From: Cunninghamia lanceolata
Lineage: Eukaryota; Streptophyta; Pinopsida; Cupressales; Cupressaceae
Length of the DNA stretch: 64,000 nt
NCBI GenBank assembly: GCA_027924645.1
Contig: BSBN01001482.1
Span: forward strand, 13,024,424 to 13,088,423
Reading direction: 5' to 3'
This document shows positions 12,021 through 21,976 of this stretch, in pieces. A model generated the notes under the pieces. That model saw only the letters and a program-made list of their open reading frames with translations, had not been told where the DNA came from and made no database searches. The position numbers and the translations under genes were made by a program. The number at the start of each line of letters is the position of its first letter. Position 1 is the stretch's first letter.

Positions 12021-12028
12021 TATAAAAG
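12021..12028 (+). promoter_or_regulatory. TATA box of the inner family A LTR
   Basis: TATAAAAG lies about 900 bp before the LTR end, in a context shared with the outer copy. It implies a long R-U5 of roughly 870 bp and a U3 of nearly 5 kb. Confidence 0.6.
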
Positions 12029-12929
12029 GCTCATTCTTCTCATTTGTATGAGAGAAGGGGATATGGGGAATAAATAGGAGATTAGAGATTAGAAGTAGAG
12101 ATCAAGTAGGAGTAGAGTAGAGAGGGAGCTCTTCAAAGTCATGAAGAGAGACATGAGATTGTTGTAATGACATACTTCAAAAGTAATACAAGCTCATTGT
12201 TGTTGTTTTGCATGGTGATCTTGTGGCTTTGAAATGTTAGCAAGGTTTCAAGTTCTTGAATATGACGGAGATGTGTTTCCAAGTAGTTTAGATGATAAAG
12301 TAGATACAGTTCATTGATGTAATGGATATATGCAATGATATTTGATGAATTCCCGTTGGTTCATACTTTTGATGGCTTGTCGATGGTAAGTCATCATGTA
12401 AAGTTAGCCTGAACCACATCTTGCAAATAGTTCGATTGTTGATGCTCCTTCGAGTTGCGCCAGCTGTGGGTACTTTGGAGTGTGTCAACGATATGAAAAT
12501 CCTTGGTTTATCCCTTGGAGATTGCACCTATTTCATGTAGTTGTTGCTCGTCATGGCGAAGTGAAATTTGGTTTTCTAAGGGAATTTGTCTATCATAGCA
12601 TCGTTCATCATGTCATTGTCTTTAGATTAGCCTTCTTAACCCTTGCCTTTTGCCTTTTCTTTTCGTAGTTGATGAGAAGAAGCTCCATTTCATAATGAAA
12701 GAGTACATGTTTGAATGAAGTAAGGAGCATATTCAGCGTAAGTCCCTTTGTGATTACCAGCAAATCACATCACACCACCGAGGCTATCCGTTGCAAATTA
12801 CGTATAAGGAACCTTGGAGCGTTCTTGTTTGATCACATAGTTTAGCATTCGAGACGCTTTGTTCAAGAGAGGATAGAGCACTTGGTGTTTTATTCTAATG
12901 TTGTTGTTGTCAAGAAAACATCATCAACA

Positions 12930-15118
12930 CACCCCTTATCTCTTCTTCCATTACGCAGCTTCGGAGAATTTGATCGGGCCCCATTTTGTAGAGCAGCCCG
13001 TTTATCAGTTGAAATGTCTTACTCTTTAGTGCAATCTTCCGTCGTTCACGTGTAGACATTTCTTGCAGAAACGTTGAAGGGGACAAGTACTCACCAATTT
13101 TCTCGTACCATGGCGGTAGGGCAGCTATTTGGAATAGGTGGGCATCCGGGAAGTCTTCATTGACCCCATCTCCCGGTTCTCCTGATTTGATCCTTGAGAG
13201 CTGGTCGGCAATTACATGGCTTTTACCTGGCCGTACAATAATGGTGAAAGTAAATTCTTGCAGAAGTAACAACCATCTACTGATTCTGCCTTGAATAATC
13301 GGTTTGTTGACCAGGTACATTAGGGCTTGATGATCCACATAAAAAGTGAATGGTGTTGCCAAGAGATAATGCCTGAATTTTTGTACGAAGTAGACCATTC
13401 CCAAAGCCTCCCTTTCCGTAGTACTGTAATTCCGTTCCGCTTTGGAGAGCAACCGACTGGCAAAGTACACTGGATGATCCAAACCATGAGATCCTACCTA
13501 TGCAAGAGTGGCACCAATTGCAAAGTTTGATGCATCCATGTGCACGTGGAATTCCTTGTCCCAGTTTGGATAGGCTGGAATAGGTGCACTGATGAGTCTT
13601 GTCTTTAGTTCTTCAAATGCTTTCTGTTGTTCTTCCAACCATACAAACTGCACCCCTTTCCTTGTCAACATGTCCAATGGGTGAGATACCTGAGCAAGAT
13701 TTTTGATAAATCTCCGGTAGTAACCGACATGGCCGAGAAAAGACTTTACTCCGGTGACATCTCCTGGAGCCTCCATTTCTACAATTACCCGAATCTTGTC
13801 CGGGTCTGCTTTTAGTCCTGCTTGGCATACTATATGGCCAAGAAGTTTCCCTTGTGACACCATGAACCGGCACTTCTTCGGGTTTAAGGCCAACTGTGCG
13901 GCCCTGCAACGCTCCATGCACTCTGTGAGGGCTTTGAGGTGTGTCTGCTGGTCGCTGTAAATTGACCAGTCATCGAGGAATGCTTTGAAGTTTCCCACCG
14001 ACATTTTGTCAAATATGTGTAGGATAATCCTTTGAAAGGTGGCTGGTGCATTGCACAGACCGAACGACATCCGGTTGTATGCATATACCCCGTTTTCAAT
14101 CACAAATGTTGTCTTCAGTTTGTCTTCCTCGGCGATGTTGATCTGATTATACCCTGAAAATCCGTCCATAAAGGAATATATTTCGTAATCGACCACTTCT
14201 TCCAAAATGGAGTCTGTGAATGGGATGGGGAAAGGATCTTTGATTGTTACTGCATTGAGACATCTAAAATCCACGCAAATCCTGATTTGTCCCCCTTCCT
14301 TCTTAAGTGATATTACAATCGGTGACACCCACTCACTCGTTTCTTCCTCAAATATTATTCCTGCCTCAAGCATTTTTTCAATTTCCTCCTATACTTTTGC
14401 CGCGTAGTTCTTATTCATGCGATATGGCCTTTTCCGTACTGGGCGTGCTCCTGGTATGAGTGGAATTCTGTGGACGCACAGTTCTGGTGGTATCCCCTTC
14501 AGGTCCTTGTAGGTCCAAGCAAACACATCTTTGTACTCTAGAAAGATTCTGAACGCTGCCTTGAGTACTGGATTCCAGTCGTCGCCGGCCAGAATTATCT
14601 TTGGGTTGCATTCCTCGCCGAGATTAATTCTCTTCGTTACTGGCTCTTCGTACATAATCTTCCTTTCCGGTTCAAACTGATGTGCCGGCATGCTGTCTAC
14701 TTCTGCATTCCCTTCCTTATATTCCCCATATGCTGCTGGGAACATGTGGGCCACTTCCTTCCCCTGATCACTTGTCCGTTCCAATGTTTCACCGTCGTCT
14801 TTCTGTTCATTCGTCATTCCCGAGCTTTCACCCATTTCTTTTATTGAAATCATGTTGCATTGTGGCGGGAAAAACTCGTAATCTTCCATCTGCCAATGGA
14901 ATAGCCCACTGAATGAATTTGTCTCGTCTTCTAAGCATTCCTGTAATTTCAGCACCCCTTCATCATCGGGCTCCATCGGCCCTTTCCCACTTTCTGTCGA
15001 GTCCCCTCCATCCGAGTCAGAATCTGACGCCAACTCTTCACTGACGGTTTGTGTCCTCAAGTCAATGACAAACTTCTTACGTCCATTTTCTATGGACAGA
15101 GTGTTTTTCTTCCAGTTG
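12930..15118 (-). pseudogene. Gypsy B pol, 5' part: protease tail, RT and RNase H
   Basis: Read from 15118 downward, the segment opens with what looks like the end of protease and an acidic linker (15060-14389). Reverse transcriptase follows (about 14450-13700), with RICVDFRCLN, YSFMDGFSGY, FGLCNAPATF and the AFLDDWSIY catalytic motif. A connection region leads to RNase H (about 13560-13150), with HMDASNFAIG, a TEREAL stretch and YVDHQAL. Two TAG codons (near 14386 and 13497) interrupt an otherwise continuous frame, both where Gln is expected. The frame runs into the inner LTR at 12934 and resumes at 7035 with integrase. This enzyme would copy element RNA in cytoplasmic particles. Confidence 0.92.
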
Positions 15119-15180
15119 TGGTTGATGCCGACAACTAATTACAATATTTGTTTACTTAAACTATTATTTTGTTGTCTACA
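15119..15180 (-). repeat. Remnant of gypsy B 5' LTR (62 bp)
   Basis: Only the first 62 bp of the 5' LTR remain; they equal 2368-2429 apart from a base or so. They join directly to coding sequence near the protease end, so the rest of the LTR, leader, gag and most of protease were lost before or after insertion. The target duplication AGAGG (15181-15185) is intact, so the outer end was not affected. Confidence 0.8.
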
Positions 15181-16024
15181 AGAGGAAGCTCTTCAAAGGT
15201 TGTAGGAGAGAACTTGAAATTGTTGTAATCACTTCCAAGATTAATACATTTCTCATTGAAGTTTGGTGACAATTGTGTTGTTTTGGAACATTGCATGGTT
15301 TCTTATTTCTTGAAGATAATCTAGATGTGTTTCCAAGTAGAAGTAGAATAATATTAGAAAGTTTATTGATATAGTGAATGTGTGTGAAGATATTTGATGA
15401 ATTCCTAGGTTCATACTTTTGATGGTTTGTCACTGGCAAGTCATTGTGCAAAGTTAGCCTGAACCTCAACTTATTGCAATAGTTCGATTGTTGATGCTTG
15501 TTCAAGTTGCGCCAGCTGAGGGTACTTGAATTTGTGTTTGCAATATGAAAATCCTTAGTCATCCTTGGGAGATTGCACTTGTTCTACGTAGTTGTTGAAT
15601 TCATCATGGCAAAGTGGTGCTTGTTATGAAGGAATTTGTCTATCTTGGCATCATTCATTATCTCATTGTCCTTAGGAGTAGCATAGATTCTCTCTCAACC
15701 CTTATCTTTTTTTTCTTTATTTGTAATCGTAGTTATAACTCTCGCAATATCATCCAATTGTGGAATTAGGAGGTTTCCATCCATCAAAAGGAGTAATAAG
15801 TCGAGTGAGTGAAGAAGTAAATCCAGCGTAAGTCCCTTTGTGTTAACAGCATATCACATCAAACTACTGAGTCTATCCATTGCAAATCACGAATAATGAA
15901 CCTTGGAGTTGTCTCACTGGATCACAAAGTTTAGCCTTTGAGAGACTTTGTTCAAGAGAGGATAGAATACTTAGTATTTTATTCTGCATGTTGCCTTGTG
16001 CATAAAAAACACATCAACAGTACC

Positions 16025-16880
16025 CTCCCTAAGAAGAAAAATAACTACTTGGAATATTCTTATTCTAGTCAATTAATATTTTTCAGTTGTCCAAATGGGT
16101 ACTCACTCAGCGCTTAAATCTATTTGCCACCGCATGGTGTTGAATTTACTTTATAAGTTTATAATATTATATATAATATAATATTAAATAATAAATATGT
16201 ACAAAAAAATTAATATATATAATAAGGTTGAACCCAGCCATATCGAACCTGAGAAAAAATGCCATACCAGCTAACCCAAACCCCGAACCCATATCTGACC
16301 CCATACTCAAACCAGCAACTTAGCCAGTGACTAATGCATTAGCATAACTTTCCCACCCTAGTCAATTTCAAAAGAGCAAATGCAATCTTTTGTTCCTCAC
16401 CTGGTGAACATTGAAATATGCCTCAAGCTGCAGGCACCAATTGCTAAGCTTTTCCATATCGACTCAATCTTTATAGGGCTAAATTTCCACCTCAAATTTG
16501 TCTTCGATAGTAGTTGTGGCAAGGTATTGCTTGAACCCTCTCCTATTTGGGATTTGTCTTTCTCTTTATGTTTGTCCACAGTCTGCTCCTCCCCTTGCTT
16601 GGGATGCTCTTCCTTTGCCTCAAAATGTAGCTTTAGAAAACTAAGGGAACTCCAAGCTTACTATTGAAAGCTATCATCCACCCCTCCAATTAATCAAGTT
16701 TACCCATAGATTAAAAGATGCTTTGCAATAGTGAATCCAAGCTTAAGAAACTTTTCTTCATGCCAATCCTCTAGCTATAAATGTTCCATGCTTTCTTTTA
16801 CTTCCTTATTTGACCTCTTTGTGAAGATCTCTTACTACAAAGTTAGTAATCGTCCTTCATCTATACTCTATTATTTTCCA
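16025..16880. other. Spacer between the two LTR clusters
   Basis: The stretch is AT-rich (16135-16230 is nearly pure A/T) and then of ordinary composition. I see no gene. By the exon evidence at 25.5 kb it should lie in the last intron of CHUP1. Confidence 0.5.
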
Positions 16881-16901
16881 TGGACCAGCTAGGACTCAAA
16901 C

Positions 16902-18876
16902 TGACGCAAAAAGGAACTCCCTTCTTGACAAAAACACAACTCTTTCACAAATACACTACACGGGCAATGCTCTGCCCAAATCTAATACAAGATCGCAACA
17001 ATAAAATTGTTTTTATTTATTTCCACTCAAAACAAATATGTAACAAATGAACAAACAAACTCAAAAAGGCATTTGTAGCCTTCCATGTCCATTCTCTGCA
17101 TCATAGCTCATCCCTACAAGTTCTCCTTTGTATTTTCTTCACTTATTGGTTGTCTTGGCAGCAAACACTCTGCTATACACTTATAATCTTCTTCACTCTT
17201 TCCTGCTGTCCTCTTCCATACATTGGTTGTTCTTCGCTTGATCTATTTGGCAGCCCCTTTTCTTCCCATCGGTGGTCACTCTTGATGCCTCTTCATGAAG
17301 CGACCCATTTCCATCTGGGCGCTCTATTTCTTTCACCAAGGCCACACTCTTCTTCCTCTACCTTGAGAATTCTGCACACTCGATTCCTTTCTCCTTGTTT
17401 GAACTCCCTTCATGTTGCTTTCTTGCAGCGGTTTTCACTGACATGTTCTCTGTTTCTGCTGTTGGGGCCGCATTTTTCATCAATGGTTTGGTCTTTTTAC
17501 ATCTAAAAAGGAAGTTTGAATCGATGGGAATAGGGCAGGGAAAATGAGGCGACGGCTTCCTATTTGGTATACCATCCGATCATTTTGACTTCGCTAAGCC
17601 ACAATTTTTATCTTATGAAATGTATTTCATTTAACTTATTAATGCAGGAACAAAATCATCTTTATCACCTTGCCATACATTTCAATAGCAAAATATGCAA
17701 TGTTGAGACATAAGAGGCGAGGCTTTAATGAAAACCTCAAGCAACTTTTTAAGGTCTTTACTTGTTCTTAGCCAGCATGGAACCACTGCTGATATCAAGT
17801 CTGTTGTGAATGGCTATCGTCCTGTATTATGGTAGATTCCCCGTAAATATATCAATAACATGTCCCAAGACTTCGACATTAAAGCTCTTAGAAATGTCAA
17901 CCTTCAAAGAGGTTTCCATCAGTAAAGAACTGCTTATGCTTTCCAGTACTGTCATTCCCATCTGTTGTATATAACCCATTCGATGTGATTTGTCATCATT
18001 TTGTGATAGAACCATGGCTAGATGCTTTGCTACTGTAGTACCATTAATTCTCTGTAATGCATCAAGGAGTGCATTGTGAATACTTCCAATATCACTATCG
18101 AATAGGAGAATTAAACATTGAAACATTTGATCACCAATTGTTAGAAGTTTCACTCCTGCTAAGTCAAACTTTGGTTTTACATCTTTCAAATTCGAAGCCC
18201 ATTCCCAACAGCATGGTACCCAAAATGCCGGAGGAGTGCCACTACAGTGAGTCCCAAATATTCTACCCAACAAGTATGCAAATATCTCTAACCCCATAAG
18301 AATGTTGTGCTTGGATAAAACAGCTTGAGAATGTATCAACCTCCATATTGTGACTCAGCTTACTTATGCAGCTGTGATAGGATGGTCATGAAGCTGAAAA
18401 CCGACTTCGGCCATAACTTTTCACCAAGAGCTCAAAACCTTGCCAAAATGGACAGGGATAAGCATCTCAACATTCCTAAGACCTCCACCAAACCGTTTCG
18501 CCTCAAGTGCTACAGAATTCAAAATTTTAAGCTTTCGCCAATCTACCAGCACAAGTCAGAAAATCATTAAATCTCAATAACTAGAAAGCACTCGACTTCA
18601 AAACCTTCTTCAATAATTCAGGGATGCTTCTAACAATCTGTCTATGTAAGGATTCGCCACGAAACTTCACCAATCTCGCTAAACAATTGTTTTAACAAAA
18701 CTGCCAAATATTTGTCATAACTGAAATCGATTGAAACTGAAATCTTTGCAATTCTTACTGTACCAATCACATCCAATGCCGAGAAATGCATTAGAAAGCC
18801 AAACAAAAGGAAAATTAAACCTACAACTATTTTGGTTGATGCCGGATCGCCCATTCACCCGAATGCTCCTGCATTA
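16902..18876 (-). repeat. 3' LTR of the LARD-like element
   Basis: On the + strand it starts TGACGCAAAAAGG and ends GCATTA, where the other copy ends GCATCA. It is collinear with 19989-21971. It holds an ORF of 170 codons on the - strand (17827-18339). Confidence 0.85.
17827..18339 (-). CDS. Unrecognised 170-codon ORF inside the LTR
   Basis: The reading frame has a protein-like composition, with Leu/Ile-rich amphipathic stretches and charged residues spaced as in helical-repeat proteins. No ATG starts it; the frame opens from a TTG-type codon, and stops lie just upstream. The matching region of the other LTR (about 20940-21400) is broken, with only 63 codons open (21235-21044). It may be an exon captured from a host gene, because LTRs rarely carry such ORFs. 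I do not recognise the family. It is unlikely to be translated as a protein in its own right. Confidence 0.35.
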   Translation of the reverse strand: MIHSQAVLSKHNILMGLEIFAYLLGRIFGTHCSGTPPAFWVPCCWEWASNLKDVKPKFDLAGVKLLTIGDQMFQCLILLFDSDIGSIHNALLDALQRINGTTVAKHLAMVLSQNDDKSHRMGYIQQMGMTVLESISSSLLMETSLKVDISKSFNVEVLGHVIDIFTGNLP

Positions 18877-18986
18877 GACACGCCGGATAGAAAGTTTGTG
18901 AGCATAGGTTCACAAAAGTAGTGTTGAGTAGTCGGACTACCCTTTCAGGTTGCAGGGAACTCCGTCGCTGGGATAAGTGCACAAGA

Positions 18987-19784
18987 TCAATTCTTCTTCC
19001 TCTTTTTCCAGCACCATGCCGAAACAACTGTCATCTTCCTCTCTCCTCTCGTGGATTCACATCCACCATGTATCGTCCTCCTCCGCCAAATTCTCCCTAC
19101 TCTCCTCTCCTCCTTCGTGGGATCCAACCCACCACAAACCGACCACCTCCACCAAGTTTCACCTACACTATCTTCAACAACCTCCATATACAAATATGCA
19201 GCATTCACATACCAATCTGCAACTATATGATCTCTCTCTCTATCTACTTGCACTAACTCCTTATTCATCTCAACAATATGCAATTTCATATCAACTTCCT
19301 CATCACTGAATTCAAAAGGATTAAAATTTACCTCTTCTTTTGTTGCTGCAACATCCATTCTCTCATCCTCATCGGCGATCTTCTCAAGCCACTCCTCTTC
19401 TATCACCAAAATTTGTGCTAACAAATCATCATCTTCGCCATGCTCTACTGTTGTAACCTCTTGGCATTCCACCATTGCAACAACTACATTCTCTGCACTT
19501 GCATCCTCTTTGTCATCCTCGGCCACTACTGCTGCATGCAATTCTTCATCTTCCTCATCCTTTCCTTTCATGCCTTCCTCATGACATGCCTTCGCTGCAA
19601 ACTCATCACTCTGACCTTTGTCATGCTTGACAATTTCTCCACGTTGCCTTGCTTCAATTCTATCCAATCTCTCATTCAACTTATCAAATCCTGCACTTAC
19701 ATCAACCATCATCTCGACAGTCTTTCGCTCTTGATACTGCCTCCAACCTTCCCATATCACAGGCTTCCTCAAGTATATCCACAT
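18987..19784 (-). CDS. Acidic internal ORF of the LARD-like element
   Basis: This 265-codon ORF starts at an ATG about 200 bases after the primer site, as a gag-position ORF would. Near the N-terminus, FDKLNERLDRIEARQ looks like a short coiled coil. Long Glu/Asp-rich stretches follow (residues ~60-180), then a Trp/Arg/Gly-rich tail ending in a basic KKRKK cluster. No zinc knuckle, protease or RT motif is present. The frame is open throughout, which is notable in an old element. It could be a diverged gag substitute or simply an open frame; its function is unknown. Confidence 0.45.
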   Translation of the reverse strand: MWIYLRKPVIWEGWRQYQERKTVEMMVDVSAGFDKLNERLDRIEARQRGEIVKHDKGQSDEFAAKACHEEGMKGKDEEDEELHAAVVAEDDKEDASAENVVVAMVECQEVTTVEHGEDDDLLAQILVIEEEWLEKIADEDERMDVAATKEEVNFNPFEFSDEEVDMKLHIVEMNKELVQVDRERDHIVADWYVNAAYLYMEVVEDSVGETWWRWSVCGGLDPTKEERRVGRIWRRRTIHGGCESTRGERKMTVVSAWCWKKRKKN

Positions 19785-19974
19785 CTCATCTATCGCTGCA
19801 ATCTTTCACATACACATCCCACGCTCTGCAATCTGCAAAACACTTTCCTTCGCAGCTTCCTAGCTTTTGATTGCTCAAGGCTTCTCTACCTGCAACAATC
19901 CTCACACGAGCTCTCCACAACTGCTTCACTCTCCCGCAAGTCCTGGTGTATCTTCTACAGTCTCAAGACTACCC

Positions 19975-19986
19975 GCTCTGATACCA
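19975..19986 (-). other. Primer-binding site, initiator tRNA-Met type
   Basis: On the - strand TGGTATCAGAGC starts two bases inside the 5' LTR. This is the standard plant primer site complementary to the 3' end of initiator tRNA-Met. It fixes the element's orientation. Confidence 0.88.
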
Positions 19987-19988
19987 TA

Positions 19989-21971
19989 TGACGCAAAAAG
20001 GAACTCCCTTCTTGACAAAAACACAACTCTTTCACAAATACACTACACGGGTAATGCTCTGCCCAAATCTAATACAAGATCGCAACAATAAAATTGTTTT
20101 TATTTATTTCCACTTAAAACAAATATGTAACAAATGAACAAACAAACTCAAAAAGGCATTTGTAGCCTTCCATGTCCACTCTCTACATCATAGCTCATCC
20201 CTACAAGTTCTCTGTATTTTCTTCACTTATTGGTTGTCGTGGCAGCGAACACTCTGCTATACACTTATAATCTTCTTCACTCTTTCCTGCTGTCCTCTTC
20301 CATACAATGGTTGTTCTTCGCTTTATCTATTTGGCAGCCTCTTTTCTTCCCATCGGTGGTCACTATTGATGCCTCTTCATGAAGCGATCCATTTCCATTT
20401 GGGCACTCTATTTCTTTCACCAAGGCTGCACTCTTCCTCCTCTACCTTGAGAAATCTGCACTCGATTCCTTTCTCCTTGTTTGAACTCCCTTCATGTTGC
20501 TTTCTTGCAGCGGTTTTCACTGACATGTTCTCTATTTCTGTTGTTGGGGCCGCCTTTTTCATCAATGGTTTGGTCTTTTTACATCTAAAAAGGAAGTCTG
20601 AATCGATGGGAATAGGGCAGGGAAAATGAGACAACGCCTTCCTATTTGGTATACCATCCAATCGTTTTGACTTCCCTAAGCCACGATTTTTATCTTATGA
20701 AATGTATTTCATTTAACTTATTAATGCAAGAACAAAATCATCTTTATCACCTTGCTATGCGTTTCAATAGCAAAATATGCGATGTTGAGACATAAGAGGC
20801 GAGGCTTTAATGAAAACCTCGAGCAAGCTTTTAAGGTCTTTACTTGTTCTTAGCCAGCATGGAACCACTGCTGATATCAGGTCTATTGTGAATGGCTATT
20901 GTCCTGTATTATGGTAGATTCCCCATAAATATATCAATAACATGTCCCAAGACTTCGACGTTAAAGCTCTTAGAAATGTCAACCTTCAAAGAGGTTTCCA
21001 TCAGTAAAGAACTGCTTATGCTTTCCAAAACTGGCATTCCCATCTATTGTATATAACTCATTCGATGTGATTTGTCATCATTTTGTGATAGAATCATGGC
21101 TAGATGTTTTGTTACTGTAGTACCATTAATTCTCCGTAACTCATCAAGAAGTGCATTGTGAATAATTCCAATATCACTATTGAATAGGAGGATTAAACAT
21201 TGAAACATTTGATCACCAATTGTTAGAAGTTTCACTCCTACTAAGTCAAACTTTTGGTTTTACATCTTTCAAATTCGAAGCCCATGCCCAACAGCATGGT
21301 ACCCGAAATGCCAGAGGAGTGCCACTACAGTGAGTCCCAAATATTCTGCCTAGCAAGTATGCAAATATCTCTAACTCCGTAAGAATATTGTGCTTGGATG
21401 AAACAGCTTGAGAATGTATCAACCTCCATATTGTGACTCAGCTTACTTATGCAGCTACGACAGGATGGTCATGAAGCTCAAAAACCAACTTCGGCCATAA
21501 CTTTTCACCAAGAGCTCAAAACCTCGCAAAAACGGACAGGTATAAGCATCTCAGCAGTCCTAAGACCTCCACCAAACCGTTTGGCCTCAAGTGCTACAGA
21601 ATTCAAAATTTTAAGCTTTCGCCAATTTACCAACACAAGTCAGAAAATCATTAAATCTCAAAAACCAGAAAGCGCTTGACTTTGAAACCTTCTTCAATAA
21701 TTCAGGGATGCTTCTAACAATTTGTCTGTGCAAGGATTCGCCACGAAACTTCACCAATCTCGCTGAACAATTGTTTTAACAAAACTGCCAAATGTGTGTC
21801 GTGACTGAAATCAGTTTAAACTGAAATCTTTGCAATTTTGACTGTACCAATCACATCCAATGTCGAGAAATGCCATTAGAAAGCCAAACAAACCAAACAA
21901 AAGGAAAATTAAACCTGCAACTGTTTTTGGTTGATGTTGGATCGCCCGTTCACCCGGATGCTCTTGCATCA
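19989..21971 (-). repeat. 5' LTR of the LARD-like element
   Basis: It starts TGACGCAAAAAGG and ends GCATCA on the + strand. It is collinear with the left LTR, with scattered substitutions and small indels (for example one extra T near 21252 that breaks the internal frame). Confidence 0.85.
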
Positions 21972-21976
21972 CAAAC

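Larger units (their letters stand above)
7036..12929 (+). mobile_element. Inner family A solo LTR, 5.9 kb, inserted in gypsy B pol
   Basis: The 5,894-bp element has TGTTGTGA...CATCAACA ends and a perfect CACCC duplication. Its ends, the segment around 11276-12060 and the final ~800 bp match the outer family A copy, while the middle is a large tandem array. TATA is at 12021-12028. No gag, pol, primer site or polypurine tract is seen inside, so it looks like a single very long LTR left after recombination, or a gene-free mobile unit. Most of the length difference from the 2.9-kb outer copy comes from the array. Confidence 0.85.
2069..15180 (-). mobile_element. Ty3/gypsy retrotransposon B, nested and itself interrupted
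   Basis: The element lies on the - strand: remnant 5' LTR at 15119-15180, pol 5' part 12930-15118, pol 3' part about 5354-7035, an extra 3' ORF about 2620-4904, polypurine tract 2430-2443, and complete 3' LTR 2069-2429. Without the inner insertion it is about 7.2 kb. Gag, most of protease, the primer site and most of the 5' LTR are missing. The gene order RT, RNase H, integrase is that of Ty3/gypsy. The RT resembles plant non-chromovirus (Tat/Athila-like) lineages, which is an inference from motif style. Several in-frame stops and a frameshift show that it is dead. Confidence 0.9.
9..16019 (+). mobile_element. Outer family A LTR (solo-LTR-like), split by a gypsy insertion
   Basis: The element begins TGTTGTGA and ends CATCAACA, giving 5-bp inverted ends TGTTG/CAACA. 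Its left part is 9-2068 and its right part 15186-16019; without the insertion it is about 2.9 kb. The last ~950 bases of the left part and all of the right part match the second family A copy at 7036-12929. A TATA box (1978-1985) followed by a sequence resembling the start of a transcript gives + orientation, with U3 on the left and R/U5 on the right. No gag or pol of its own is seen, so a solo LTR is the simplest reading. A non-autonomous element without internal genes is the alternative. Confidence 0.8.
16902..21971 (-). mobile_element. Non-autonomous LTR retrotransposon (LARD-like)
   Basis: Long direct repeats at 16902-18876 and 19989-21971 flank 1,112 bp. CAAAC duplications at 16897-16901 and 21972-21976 flank the whole. 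A TGGTATCAGAGC primer site beside the right LTR on the - strand shows that the 5' LTR is on the right. The interior has one acidic ORF and no gag or pol domain, so it would need enzymes from other elements. I could not find a clear polypurine tract beside the left LTR. The LTRs differ at scattered positions, so the insertion is not recent. Confidence 0.88.

Noticed and set aside
17150..17506. Open frame of 118 codons on + strand (and 131 codons at 20234-20629)
   Set aside because: Antisense to the LTR element, low-complexity Ser/Leu/Phe-rich composition and no domain; a chance frame in repeated LTR sequence.
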